From assembly GCA_035571835.1 (NCBI GenBank), contig DATNBU010000038.1, positions 23,920-87,919 on the forward strand: DNA of 64,000 nt. The letters are read 5' to 3'. Shown here piece by piece: positions 19,118 through 28,059 of this stretch (position 1 is its first letter; every line of letters begins with the position of its first letter). The DNA comes from Candidatus Limnocylindrales bacterium (GTDB taxonomy: Bacteria > Desulfobacterota > Binatia > UBA1149 > CAITLU01). The position numbers and the translations under genes are program-made. The notes under the pieces are model-generated. The model saw nothing but the letters and a program-made list of their open reading frames with translations. It had not been told where the DNA came from and did no database searches.

Positions 19118-20647
19118 ATGACAGGTTTTTGTCGTCGCTTCGGATCGTTCGCGATGGTTCTGGCGTTTGGGGCAATGCTGCTGAGCTGCAGTGGAAGCGG
19201 GGACGGTGACGGCGGAGGCGGCGGCGACGACCGGGTTCGGCTCTTCTTCGGCATCAACAACGACGGCGGCTGCAAGAGCCTGGTTTTCGACGTCGATGTC
19301 GCCGACGCCCAGGCCGTCATCGAGCGCAACGGAAACGCCGTCGATTGCACGCTCAATGCGGCGCTGACCAACGACGGCTGCGACGCGACGTTCACGCTCA
19401 TCAACAATAACGACACGCTTCGCGTATCGATCACGGGATGCACGATTCCCGCGGTCACCAATGTGTTCCTCTGCGACTTCGTCGACGCCGACATCTCCGA
19501 GCTGACCGACCAGACGGTGGCTACGTGCAGCTGCAAGAACAACGGCTGCGACACCACGCCTCCGGTCTGCATCAGCGAAGTGCAGGACCCGGGGTCCTGC
19601 GAAGACTGCGACAACCACATCGACGACGACGGCAACGATCTCATCGATTGCGCCGATCCGAACTGCGAGCATTCGCCGCTGTGCGGCAACGTCGGGGAGA
19701 CGTCCACGACGACGTCTTCGACGTTCATCGACGTCATCACGTCGTCGACGACGACGACGACGCTCGAGCCCACGGAAACCTGCACGCTGACGTACCGGAT
19801 GACGACGGACGTTACGGCAGGAGGCCTGTCGTGGGAGACGGACTACGCGGGCACCGACGGCGGTTTCCGCGGCAAGGGCAGTGCCGTCAAGTGCGACAGC
19901 ATCGTCCCGGGCGCACTCGCGGCGTTCTCGGACAACGACCATGCCCGGGTGCTTTCGTCGGGGCTCGTCAGCCTCAGCGGCATTGACGGGCCGGCCGATC
20001 TCGTCGAGTGCAAGTTCGACGTGGTCACCGAGCCGCTGATCTCGGACTTCGACATCACGGTCACCGAAGCGACCGACGTCGACGTGAATCCGATCCGGCC
20101 TTTCCCCGCGATCATCATCAAGAGCCTGGACTGTGTGCCGGTCACGACGACGACCACCGAAGGAAATACGACGACGACGATCGACGGCGGCGGCACCACC
20201 ACGACGATCCCCGGCGGCGGCACGACCACGACGATTCCCGGCGGCACCACGACGACGACGCTTCCCGGCCCGACCGACACGTACTCGATCACGTTCCGTC
20301 TCAATAGCGCGAGCGCGCCGGTCGGTGCGCTGCAGTTCAGCGTCAACTACGCGGGTGCGCCGGGTGAGTTCGAAGGCACCGGCGGCGACGTGACGTGCAC
20401 GGGCGGCATCGAAGGCGCGCTGTTCGCGCCCAACGACATCGATGCCAGCCGCAAGCTGTCGCTCGGCATCATTGCGCTCGACGCGTTCAGCGCGCCGGTC
20501 AACGTGGCCACGTGCAAGTTCGTCGCGAACGATGAGATCGACGTGCCGACTCCGGCCGACTTCATCATCACGATCGACGACGCGACCGATGCGGACGGAG
20601 CCGACGTGACGGTCGGGGTCGGCGCGGTGGTGACACCGGTGCACTGA
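19118..20647 (+). CDS. Lipoprotein with two cohesin-like domains and Thr-rich linkers
   Basis: 509 residues. SD AAGGAGA precedes the ATG. The lipoprotein signal ends LLSC, followed by an Asp/Gly-rich linker. An N-terminal domain of about 130 residues with paired Cys and the acidic DDDGNDLIDCADPNC (calcium-loop-like) ends at a Ser/Thr linker. Then come two homologous domains of about 110 residues: TYRMTTDVTAGGLSWETDYAG and SITFRLNSASAPVGALQFSVNYAG. They share a Cys pair and the ending DFxITVTEATD/DFIITIDDATD, and are joined by a linker of TTTTT-I/L-PGG repeats. The two domains look like cohesin/dockerin-family or related beta-sandwich modules, so a surface adhesion or scaffold role is likely. 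Confidence 0.75.
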   Translation: MTGFCRRFGSFAMVLAFGAMLLSCSGSGDGDGGGGGDDRVRLFFGINNDGGCKSLVFDVDVADAQAVIERNGNAVDCTLNAALTNDGCDATFTLINNNDTLRVSITGCTIPAVTNVFLCDFVDADISELTDQTVATCSCKNNGCDTTPPVCISEVQDPGSCEDCDNHIDDDGNDLIDCADPNCEHSPLCGNVGETSTTTSSTFIDVITSSTTTTTLEPTETCTLTYRMTTDVTAGGLSWETDYAGTDGGFRGKGSAVKCDSIVPGALAAFSDNDHARVLSSGLVSLSGIDGPADLVECKFDVVTEPLISDFDITVTEATDVDVNPIRPFPAIIIKSLDCVPVTTTTTEGNTTTTIDGGGTTTTIPGGGTTTTIPGGTTTTTLPGPTDTYSITFRLNSASAPVGALQFSVNYAGAPGEFEGTGGDVTCTGGIEGALFAPNDIDASRKLSLGIIALDAFSAPVNVATCKFVANDEIDVPTPADFIITIDDATDADGADVTVGVGAVVTPVH

Positions 20648-20666
20648 CGCCTCCGATGGGACACAG

Positions 20667-20703
20667 CCGGGAGGCCGGTCCGGGAAACCGGACAGCCTCC
20701 CGG
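20667..20703. terminator. Hairpin downstream of the cohesin-like gene
   Basis: Stem GTCCGG-GAAA-CCGGAC extended by CCGGGAGGC and GCCTCCCGG with small bulges. It begins about 20 bp after the stop at 20647. No T-tract follows, so an intrinsic terminator is possible but not certain. Confidence 0.5.
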
Positions 20704-20736
20704 TGCCGTCCCGCCGCCGTTTGTGATTCGCTGCGG

Positions 20737-21135
20737 ATGGAAATGCTCGTCTACATTCATCCGCTGATTGCCACGCTTGCGCTCGCGCTACTCGCGCACA
20801 CCGCGTCCTTTGCGGTGCGCTCGCGCAATAACCGCCGCTATCGCTCGCTGTTTCTGGTGCGGCACTCGTACATCGCGCCGACGATGTACGTGACGATCCT
20901 GGTCGCATGGGCAAGCGGGCTCATCTCGACGTGGGCGCTGCGGCCGCCGAATGAGGTCGCGGCCAGCGGTCACTTCAAGGTCGGAAGCGCGTTCGTCGTG
21001 GTGCTGACGCTGTCGGCGATTTCGTCACGCTGGATCGACAACCCGCGGATCCGCGCGATTCATCCATGGATCGGCGCGCTGGCACTGCTGCTGTCGGCTG
21101 CGCAGGCGTTCTTCGGCCTCGAGATGCTGCCGTAG
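20737..21135 (+). CDS. Four-helix membrane protein (DUF4079/cyt b561-like)
   Basis: 132 residues with about four membrane helices: PLIATLALALLAHTASFAV, YIAPTMYVTILVAWASGLI, FVVVLTLSAISSRWI and IRAIHPWIGALALLLSAAQAF. The arrangement and the His positions recall the small DUF4079/cytochrome-b561-like proteins, with His in IHPLIA, RHSYI, SGHFK and AIHPWIG as possible haem ligands. No partner gene is nearby. ATG 20737 starts the first helix. Confidence 0.65.
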   Translation: MEMLVYIHPLIATLALALLAHTASFAVRSRNNRRYRSLFLVRHSYIAPTMYVTILVAWASGLISTWALRPPNEVAASGHFKVGSAFVVVLTLSAISSRWIDNPRIRAIHPWIGALALLLSAAQAFFGLEMLP

Positions 21136-22845
21136 TCAGGACGCACCCGGCGAAAGGCACGCGCACGGAGACGTGATGGCATAGTCGGCGCCGGCCCAGG
21201 CCTTTGCGAAGGCCGCACCGGCGCGCGCAGCCTCGGCGTTCCTGTGCTCGAGCCGCAGGCTTTTCTCCAGCCCGAACAGGCTCCAGCCGTTGTCCGGATG
21301 ATGGACGAGGTCGTCGCGAAAGACTGCTTCGGCCTCGCGCCCTTTTCCTGAATCGAGCAGGGCCGCTCCGAGCGTGTGGCGCGCCGGCAGGATCCATGAC
21401 GGAGGCTCGTCGTATTTGAGCTTCGATTCGTTCTCGACGGCATTGCGAAGCGACGCGAAGGCCTGCTCGCGCTTGCCCTCGCGGTAGGCGATCTCGCCGT
21501 CGAGAACGCGGTCGGCGACCGCAAGCAGGTCGGCCGCAGAGTTGTTGCCGAAGATCGCCTCGGCCGGCACCGCCGCACGCGCCGTCGCGAACTCGGCCTG
21601 CTCGGCTCGCGCCGATGCGGTGTCGCCTTTGGCCGAGAACGCGACGCCGCGCGCATAGTGCCGCATCGCGCGCGCGATCGGGAAGATCGCTTCGAGATCC
21701 GGTGCCGCGAGAATCTCGTCCCAGCGTGCGAAGCGCACGCGCACCTCGAGCGGCATCGCGAGATAGCCGTCGGCGATCGGCGAATACTGTTTTGCCCACT
21801 CCGGAGGAATGGCCGCGACCATCGTGTCGATGGCGTCGATGGCCTGCTTCTCGCGGCCGATCATCATCGCGGCAAACGCGAGCATGTGATGGTTGTGGGC
21901 CATGTAGAGCGCATAGAAGCCCTGCTTCGGCGTGATCGCCCGGTAGCGGTCGTCGGCGCGGATCGCCTTGGCGTTGGCCGTGACGGCGTCGCGCCAGCGA
22001 CCGCGGCGGACGTCGATATGGCTCGGCATGTGCACCAGATGACCGAGCCCGGGCTGCAGGTCGCGCAGGCGGTTGGCGGCGACGTCGGCGCGTCCGGGAT
22101 CGCGCGAGGCTTCGGTTGCGTGGATGTAAAGGTGCAGCGCCAGCGGATGATCGGCGCGAAGCTTCATGACGGCATCGAGCGTCCCGAGAACTTCCTCGGT
22201 ACCGGGCTGGGCCTTGCCCTCGGGCGTCCACTGGTTCCACGGGCGCAGATCCATCATGGCTTCGGCGAACAGCGCACCGACATCGGCATCGCGGGGATGG
22301 CGCTGCCAGACGCCGCGCATCGCATTGGCGTACGCAAGATCGAGCGGTGCGCGATCGGCGGCCGAAGCGGCCTGCGCGCCGGCCGGCGAAGGTTTGGTGT
22401 AACGCGCGGCGAGCGCGTCGATGAGCTCGCGCTCGACCGCGTCGGCACCGCCGGCCGCGGCTTCCTTCTGCGCGCGCCCGAGCGCATCCCACGCGACCAC
22501 CGTGGATTCGGGCAGCATCATCGGGAAATTGATGTGCGGGCCACTCGCGATCGCGATTCCCCACCATGCCATCGCGGCATGCGGATCGAGCTCGGCGGCC
22601 TTGCGAAACGACCGGATCGCCTCGTCGTGGTTGAACGCGAACAGAAAGCTCAGCCCCTGGTCGAAGTAGCGCTGCGCTTCGCGTGACGACGTGGTGATCT
22701 TGCGTCCGTTGCTGCCGAGGCCTTCGTACAGCGGAACCGGGCCGACGCCGGCATCGTGCGGGGACGCTGTCCGGTTGCCGGTCGAGCAAGCGCTCGAAAC
22801 GATCACGGCTGCGGCGAGCAGCGTCGATGCGATTGGTCGAAACAT
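21136..22845 (-). CDS. TPR-repeat lipoprotein
   Basis: 569 residues. Lipoprotein signal with the lipobox VSSAC. The rest is built of tetratricopeptide-type helix pairs: AQRYFDQGLSFLFAFNHDEAIRSFRKAAELDP and, near the end, RHTLGAALLDSGKGREAEAVFRDDL. Between them is a distinct segment with LALHLYIHATEAS and LGHLVHMPSHIDVRRG, the conserved HATE/HMPSHI core known from a family of bacterial TPR proteins of unknown function. The start has GGAGGG upstream. Envelope location is inferred. Confidence 0.82.
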   Translation of the reverse strand: MFRPIASTLLAAAVIVSSACSTGNRTASPHDAGVGPVPLYEGLGSNGRKITTSSREAQRYFDQGLSFLFAFNHDEAIRSFRKAAELDPHAAMAWWGIAIASGPHINFPMMLPESTVVAWDALGRAQKEAAAGGADAVERELIDALAARYTKPSPAGAQAASAADRAPLDLAYANAMRGVWQRHPRDADVGALFAEAMMDLRPWNQWTPEGKAQPGTEEVLGTLDAVMKLRADHPLALHLYIHATEASRDPGRADVAANRLRDLQPGLGHLVHMPSHIDVRRGRWRDAVTANAKAIRADDRYRAITPKQGFYALYMAHNHHMLAFAAMMIGREKQAIDAIDTMVAAIPPEWAKQYSPIADGYLAMPLEVRVRFARWDEILAAPDLEAIFPIARAMRHYARGVAFSAKGDTASARAEQAEFATARAAVPAEAIFGNNSAADLLAVADRVLDGEIAYREGKREQAFASLRNAVENESKLKYDEPPSWILPARHTLGAALLDSGKGREAEAVFRDDLVHHPDNGWSLFGLEKSLRLEHRNAEAARAGAAFAKAWAGADYAITSPCACLSPGAS

Positions 22846-22897
22846 GATCGGACCCTCCGAAGCGCGGGAATCGCCGGGACCAGAAGTATGAAGTCTT

Positions 22898-23704
22898 TTA
22901 TTCGCGGGCGCCGTGTTCGCGCAACACGTTGACGACTTCGTTGGCGTCGCCGACGGCCTTGACGTTGCCGTCGAGAGCAAGCTCGGACGCCGACATCTTC
23001 GCGAGATGCAGCGGCGTCGAGCCGTCCGTCGCGCGCGCGTTCGGCCTGGCGCCGGCGTCGAGAAGCACCCGTGCGACTGCAGCATAGCCGGAAAGCGGGG
23101 GAACGCGGCGGCTTGCCACCAGATGAAGCGGAGTCTGCTGGCGCGCGTCGGTCGCGTTGGCATTGGCCCCCGCGGAAAGCAGTACGCGCGCGAGCTCGAC
23201 GTGTCCCCAGGCGGCGGCCGAATGAAGCGGAGTCAGGCCGTATTCGTCGCGCGCGTTGACGTCGGCGCCGGCCGCAAGCAGCACCTGGGCGACGTTCATA
23301 CGGCCTCGTGTCGCCGCGGTATGCAGCGGGGTCTCTCGCGCGTTGTCGGTCGCGTTGACCTTCGCACCGGCGGCGATCAAGAGCCTGGCGATCGCCGGGT
23401 TGCTCGCGGTCGCGGCGATCCGCAGGTCCTTGTCGAGGTCGCAGCTTCCGTCCTTCTTGCACGAGGCCATGTGCTGCTTGACGGCCTGCACGTCGTTCTT
23501 TGCGACGGCGTCTTCAATGGAGATTCGAGGATGCTCGACGGCAACCGGTGCGCTGGTCGCCGCGGATTCGGTCAGGGCATTGTGGATGATCGCGCGAGGA
23601 CGGCTCGTTACCGCATACATCACCGCGAGGTTCACGCCCGAGGCGAGAATGACCGCGATCGCGAACAGGCTGGCGATATGAGGACGGTCCGTCACGCGCC
23701 CCAT
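22898..23704 (-). CDS. Ankyrin-repeat protein with N-terminal anchor
   Basis: 268 residues. One membrane segment (IASLFAIAVILASGVNLAVMYAV) is followed by about five ankyrin repeats of the pattern TPLHxAAxxGxxxVAxxLLxAGAxxNAxD: ETPLHTAATRGRMNVAQVLL, LTPLHSAAAWGHVELARVLL, QTPLHLVASRR and STPLHLAKMSAS. Probably periplasmic and membrane-tethered. Ankyrin proteins bind other proteins; no partner is visible. The last repeat ends close to the C-terminus. Confidence 0.87.
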   Translation of the reverse strand: MGRVTDRPHIASLFAIAVILASGVNLAVMYAVTSRPRAIIHNALTESAATSAPVAVEHPRISIEDAVAKNDVQAVKQHMASCKKDGSCDLDKDLRIAATASNPAIARLLIAAGAKVNATDNARETPLHTAATRGRMNVAQVLLAAGADVNARDEYGLTPLHSAAAWGHVELARVLLSAGANANATDARQQTPLHLVASRRVPPLSGYAAVARVLLDAGARPNARATDGSTPLHLAKMSASELALDGNVKAVGDANEVVNVLREHGARE

Positions 23705-23901
23705 CGTCTACTCGAGGCCGACCCCTAGCAACGGGGTTGGAAACAGAATCGCACGGCGAGAGTCCGCTGCGCGACTCCTGTGCCGCAAGCGAAAACACGG
23801 GCTTCGGGACCCGGCCGGGGCAAAAGATTGACACGGTCACAGCCGGCGTCGGATAGTCGCTCCCGGCTGGCGGCCGGAGGGGCCGCCGAGGAGGGGCGCC
23901 A

Positions 23902-25485
23902 ATGCGTGCAGCCCGGGCCCGTTTCTTTCTTGGTTCCTGTCGTTCGACCGCTCTTTTCGGCTTGCTCTCGGTGGCCCTTGCACCATCGGCGGCGCAGGCG
24001 TCCGAAGCGGGCCAGGGTTCATTCTCCGGCACGCTGACGCCCGGAGTCGGCTGCGGGCCCGGTGCTCCGGCGCTGCTCGAGTTCACGTCGGCGTTCTCGT
24101 TCGACGACAAGACGTTCCAGATCAACATGCCGCCCGGCAACAACACGTTCGACGTCAACTTCTCCGAGCTCGGCACATTCCACACCGAGGGCGAGATCAA
24201 CTGCGTGTTCGACGTCGGCGGCGAGTTCGTCGGCGAAGCCGTCAACGAAGCCGGCGACTTCCGCTGGGTCGACATGCGCGGCGAGTATCTCGATCACAAA
24301 CCGGGCATCAGCGAGGGCGATCCGTTCCCGTGGGTCGCCGGAGCACGCTGCGAGACGACGCGCACCGACAATTTCAAGACGCTCTGCGACAATTTCGAGC
24401 TGAGCTGGAACGGCCTCAGCAGGATGCTCGCACCGAATCCGGGCTACAACGACTTCGCGGGCGATCTCAACATCCGTACGGCAAATCGCGGACACGTTGC
24501 GCCGAACGGCAACAACGCCGTCGATACGACGGCGGAAGTCGACGGCCCGGGCGGCGACGTTCCCGAAGTCGTCGTCACGTTCCACAACGGCGTGATGTCC
24601 GAGGGCGATGTCAGCGTCAGCACGCTGGCCGATGCGCACGGGAGCATTCCGGGCAGCGTCAGCATTGCGCCGCGCGGCACGACCGAGATCGACCATGGCG
24701 ACGGCGCGGTGCCGTTCTTCGAAAACGGTGACGAGTCGTTCCTCGAAATCAGCACGGATGCGGAGCTTCCGACCGGACCCGACATCGAAGTCTGCCTGCC
24801 GATGCCGGCGGTTGCTTCACCGTCCGACGCGCGGCCGGTGCACGTGCTGCACGGCGAAGGTGCAGATTTCCTGACGCGGAGGTTCGTCGACCGCACGTCG
24901 GACGTCGACCCGTCCACAGGCAAAGCTTGCGCGTCCGTATCGAGCTTCTCGCGCTTCGCGGTGGTCACGTCGGACCTTTGCGGCAAGGGCAGGAAGAGCT
25001 CCGACGGCATCCTTACTGTGGCCGGCGGCCTGACCGGCAAGAAGAGCGTCGTCGTCGACGGCGTCACCGACTGCACGGAGCTGCCGGCGGACTTCCCGGC
25101 TTCGCTCGCGAAACTGTGTGTTCCGGACGCCGACGGCTACAACGGCCAGTGCACGCTGTCGCTCAAGCTCGGGGTCGATCGCGCAGGATGCAACGAGGTC
25201 GCGGCCGGCATCGATGCGAGCGCGTCGGATGTCGACGTGTACTCCTACGACGGAACCATCCACGGCAAGACGGCGAACGTCGATCTCGGAATGCTTTTCC
25301 ACGACGCGCTTTACGGCCTCGTCGATCGCACCGAAGCAATTGTCGGTCCGGTTGCGATCTCGCTTCCCGCCAACGGCTCCGTTGCCAAGTACAAGCTGTC
25401 GCACCACATGAACGGCGGCGAGCCGGGAAGCGGCGAGTACGTGCTCGACAAGGACGTCGCGACGATCCTCTGTATCGAGCCATAA
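23902..25485 (+). CDS. Large secreted protein, unknown
   Basis: 527 residues. A GAGGAGGGG site precedes the ATG. Signal peptide STALFGLLSVALAPSAAQA. The mature part is Gly/Asp/Asn-rich beta-structure with many Cys: it opens with SGTLTPGVGCGPGAPALLEF, has a FSFDDKTFQIN segment, and later a SSFSRFAVVTSDLCG segment like those of choice-of-anchor proteins, then a C-terminal domain with DCTELPADFPASLAKLC. I do not recognise the family. Location outside the cell is inferred from the signal peptide and Cys. Confidence 0.65.
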   Translation: MRAARARFFLGSCRSTALFGLLSVALAPSAAQASEAGQGSFSGTLTPGVGCGPGAPALLEFTSAFSFDDKTFQINMPPGNNTFDVNFSELGTFHTEGEINCVFDVGGEFVGEAVNEAGDFRWVDMRGEYLDHKPGISEGDPFPWVAGARCETTRTDNFKTLCDNFELSWNGLSRMLAPNPGYNDFAGDLNIRTANRGHVAPNGNNAVDTTAEVDGPGGDVPEVVVTFHNGVMSEGDVSVSTLADAHGSIPGSVSIAPRGTTEIDHGDGAVPFFENGDESFLEISTDAELPTGPDIEVCLPMPAVASPSDARPVHVLHGEGADFLTRRFVDRTSDVDPSTGKACASVSSFSRFAVVTSDLCGKGRKSSDGILTVAGGLTGKKSVVVDGVTDCTELPADFPASLAKLCVPDADGYNGQCTLSLKLGVDRAGCNEVAAGIDASASDVDVYSYDGTIHGKTANVDLGMLFHDALYGLVDRTEAIVGPVAISLPANGSVAKYKLSHHMNGGEPGSGEYVLDKDVATILCIEP

Positions 25486-25492
25486 CCGCGGA

Positions 25493-25542
25493 AAATCGGG
25501 GTCAGACACCGATTTCGGAAAATCAGTGTCTGACCCCGATTT
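25493..25542. repeat. REP-like long palindrome
   Basis: Arms AAATCGGGGTCAGACAC (25493-25509) and GTGTCTGACCCCGATTT (25526-25542) are perfectly complementary, 17 bp each, and the inner CGATTT/AAAATC continue the pairing imperfectly. It directly follows the stop at 25485. This sequence type is known from REP-type elements mobilised by RAYT transposases; no transposase is in the window. Confidence 0.8.
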
Positions 25543-25555
25543 CGTCACGAACAAG

Positions 25556-25591
25556 AAAGGGGCAGGTTCGCATGAACCTGCCCCTTTTTTT
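25556..25591 (+). terminator. Intrinsic terminator, probably bidirectional
   Basis: Perfect 11-bp stem GGGGCAGGTTC-GCAT-GAACCTGCCCC followed by seven T. It closes the secreted-protein gene, and the A-run on the left could serve the convergent acyl-CoA dehydrogenase gene whose stop is at 25624. Confidence 0.9.
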
Positions 25592-25623
25592 CGGGCCGCG
25601 CATGCGGCCGCGTGATCGTCTCG

Positions 25624-26847
25624 TCAGTTCAGCTCGGCCGAAGTGTACCCGAGCACTGCGCGCGCGATGATCAGCAGATTGATCTGCTGCGTGCCTTCGT
25701 AGATGTCGGTGATCTTCGCGTCGCGCATCCACTTCTCGAGCAGGTGTTTGCGCGAGTATCCCATCGCGCCGGCGAGCTCGACGCACTTCTGCGTGACGCG
25801 GGTGACGGCCAGGCCCGCTTTCGCCTTGGCCATCGACGCTTCCTTCGAGTTGCGCTTGCCGTGATCCATCATGTTGCAGGCTTTCCAGGTGAGCAGGCGC
25901 GAGGCCTGCAGCTGGGCTTCCATGTTCATGATCTCGCGCTCGAGCACGGTCTGGTCGAACGGGCTCGCCTCGTAACGGATCTTGATGCCGGCTTCGTCGA
26001 GCATCTGCTTGAGGAACTCGAGCGATGCACGGGCAACGCCGATGCCGCTCGCGGCAACGATCGGCCGCGTGCTGTCGAACGTGGCCATGACGCCGCCGAA
26101 GCCGGCGCGCGAGCCGTTTTCGTTGACCTCGGCGGTGCCGAGGATGTTGTCGGCGGGGATGCGAGCGTTGTCGAAGACGATCATCGCGGTATCCGACGCG
26201 CGGATGCCCATCTTGTCTTCGACCTTGCTGACGGTCACTCCCGGCGTGCCGGCCGGAACGATGAACGACTTGATGGCCGGACGGCCCTTCTTCTTGTCGA
26301 GCGTCGCCCAGACGACGACGAAGCCGTCGGACTTCTCGAGCGCGCGATGCCCTGACGTACAGAAGATCTTTGTGCCGTTGAGCACCCACTCGTCGCCGTC
26401 GCGCACGGCCGTGGTCGCGACCTGCTTGGAATCCGAACCGAAGTGCGGCTCGGTAATCGCCATCGCCGCCCAGCGCGGCTTGCCCTCATAGAAGTGCCCG
26501 AGGAAGCGCTGTTTCTGTTCGGCCGTGCCGACCGCCTGCACGGCCGCGCCGCCGAGCCCGGGGTTCGGAATCGACAGGTAGAGGCCGGCGTCGCCCCACG
26601 CGAGCTCTTCGATCTGCATGCACGCGAGCAGCGTGTTCTCGGACGGTCCGGAACCGTTCTTCTTGCCGCCCATGCTCGTCGCGTCGCGGTTGCCGCGGCT
26701 GACGTCCCACATCTGCTGGAAGAACTCCCACGGATCGGTGTGTTCTTCTTCGTCGTACTGGCGTGCGATCGGACGCATCATCCCTTCGGCCGCCATGCGC
26801 GACATCGCGATTCTCGCCTCGGCCGCTTTCGAAAGAGAAAAGTCCAT
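25624..26847 (-). CDS. Acyl-CoA dehydrogenase (first of pair)
   Basis: 407 residues with a GGGAGGT site before ATG 26847. Acyl-CoA dehydrogenase fold: FAD loop ITEPHFGSDSKQVATTA, mid-domain KIFCTSGHRALEKSDGFVV, and the C-terminal helical domain with catalytic Glu in IYEGTQQINLLI. The longer insert around the start and the segment MRPIARQYDEEEH are those of the broad ACAD group including isobutyryl/short-branched and pimeloyl types. It follows the second acyl-CoA dehydrogenase on the same strand. Confidence 0.92.
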   Translation of the reverse strand: MDFSLSKAAEARIAMSRMAAEGMMRPIARQYDEEEHTDPWEFFQQMWDVSRGNRDATSMGGKKNGSGPSENTLLACMQIEELAWGDAGLYLSIPNPGLGGAAVQAVGTAEQKQRFLGHFYEGKPRWAAMAITEPHFGSDSKQVATTAVRDGDEWVLNGTKIFCTSGHRALEKSDGFVVVWATLDKKKGRPAIKSFIVPAGTPGVTVSKVEDKMGIRASDTAMIVFDNARIPADNILGTAEVNENGSRAGFGGVMATFDSTRPIVAASGIGVARASLEFLKQMLDEAGIKIRYEASPFDQTVLEREIMNMEAQLQASRLLTWKACNMMDHGKRNSKEASMAKAKAGLAVTRVTQKCVELAGAMGYSRKHLLEKWMRDAKITDIYEGTQQINLLIIARAVLGYTSAELN

Positions 26848-26973
26848 CTTGATACCTCCCTGCTGTTCCTGCCTGTGGAGCGGACGCCTGCTCATGACGT
26901 CCGTTCCATTTCATGCTCGACTCGTCAGACGCCAGCTTCTGAACGCTGGCTCCAAACGCTCTCTCCAAACGCT

Positions 26974-28059
26974 CTACACGCTCGCGATGCCCTCGAAGAT
27001 TGCGAAGCCGCGCGCGTTGCGGGCCCACATCTCGACGGGATGATCGCGAATGAATCCGTGACCGCCGAGCACCTGCAGCCCGTTGTCGGTGACGGCCATC
27101 GCCATGTCGGCGCTGTATCGATGCGCGATCGCCACTTCGCGCGAGCCTTCCTGGCCCTGGTCGAGGTTCCACGCGGCTTCGTAGTTCAGGAGCCGCGCGG
27201 CTTCGGTCTCGGTGGCCATGTCGGCGATCATGAATGCGATGGCCTGCTTCTGCGCGATCTTGACGCCGAACGCATCGCGCTCCTTGGCGTACGCGATGGC
27301 GTAGTCGAGCGACGCCTTGGCAAGCCCGACGGCCATTGCCGACTGCGCGACGCGCGAGCGGCGAAGGAGCGCGGTGGCGTCGCCGCCGAGGCGCGCCGAA
27401 GCCGGCACGCGGCAGCCGTCGAAGCGCACCTCGTAGGTTTCGAGCCCGCGCAGGCCGAGATTCTTCTCGCGCTCGCCGATCGTCATGCCGGCGGTGCCGG
27501 CCGGAACGACGAACGCGCCGATGCCGCCGTCGACGGCGGCATAGACGACGATGTGCGGCGCCGACGCGGCCAGCACCGCCTGGCACTTCTCGCCGTCGAT
27601 GACCCAGTCGCCGCCGTCCTGGCGCGCGGTCGTGCGCATCTTCGAGAAGTGGAAACCGAGCCACGGCTCGACCACGGCCGACGAGCCGGGCGTGAAGACA
27701 TCGGAAAGATAGGTGGGAAGGATCGCGTTCTTCTGTTCCTCGCTGCCGAGGCGGAGCACCGCATCGACGACCAGCCGCGGCGAGAGCAGGTGCAGCGCAA
27801 TCGCGAGGTCGCCCTCGGCGAGGCCCTCGGCAACGATCGCACCGGTGATCGCCGACGGGTCGGCGCTGGCGTAGCCGCCGTAGCTCTCGGGCACCGAGCC
27901 CTGGATCAGCCCGAGATCCCACGCGGCCTTGACGATCGCGGCCGGGATCACGCCGGTCTCATCGGCCTCGCGCGCGGCGGGCCGCAGCTGCTCGGCGGCG
28001 AACGACGAGACGGTGTCGCGGATGAGCTGCTGTTCTTCGTCGAGTTCGAAATCGATCAC
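26974..28059 (-). CDS. Acyl-CoA dehydrogenase (second of pair, short C-terminus)
   Basis: 361 residues. It has the ACAD opening FELDEEQQLIRDTVSSFAA, the FAD region EPWLGFHFSKMRTTA and the C-terminal GGHGFIRDHPVEMWARNARGFAIFEGIASV. The catalytic Glu is in IFEGI, but the protein ends three residues later, so the last helix usually found after the EGT motif is missing. Its ATG overlaps the TetR gene stop (ATGA). Probably forms a mixed oxidation step with the next dehydrogenase. Confidence 0.88.
   Translation of the reverse strand: MIDFELDEEQQLIRDTVSSFAAEQLRPAAREADETGVIPAAIVKAAWDLGLIQGSVPESYGGYASADPSAITGAIVAEGLAEGDLAIALHLLSPRLVVDAVLRLGSEEQKNAILPTYLSDVFTPGSSAVVEPWLGFHFSKMRTTARQDGGDWVIDGEKCQAVLAASAPHIVVYAAVDGGIGAFVVPAGTAGMTIGEREKNLGLRGLETYEVRFDGCRVPASARLGGDATALLRRSRVAQSAMAVGLAKASLDYAIAYAKERDAFGVKIAQKQAIAFMIADMATETEAARLLNYEAAWNLDQGQEGSREVAIAHRYSADMAMAVTDNGLQVLGGHGFIRDHPVEMWARNARGFAIFEGIASV

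Noticed and set aside
20155..20275. ACGACG-rich tract as a microsatellite or CRISPR-like array
   Set aside because: It is the coding sequence of the Thr-rich linker, with codon-level variation and no spacers.
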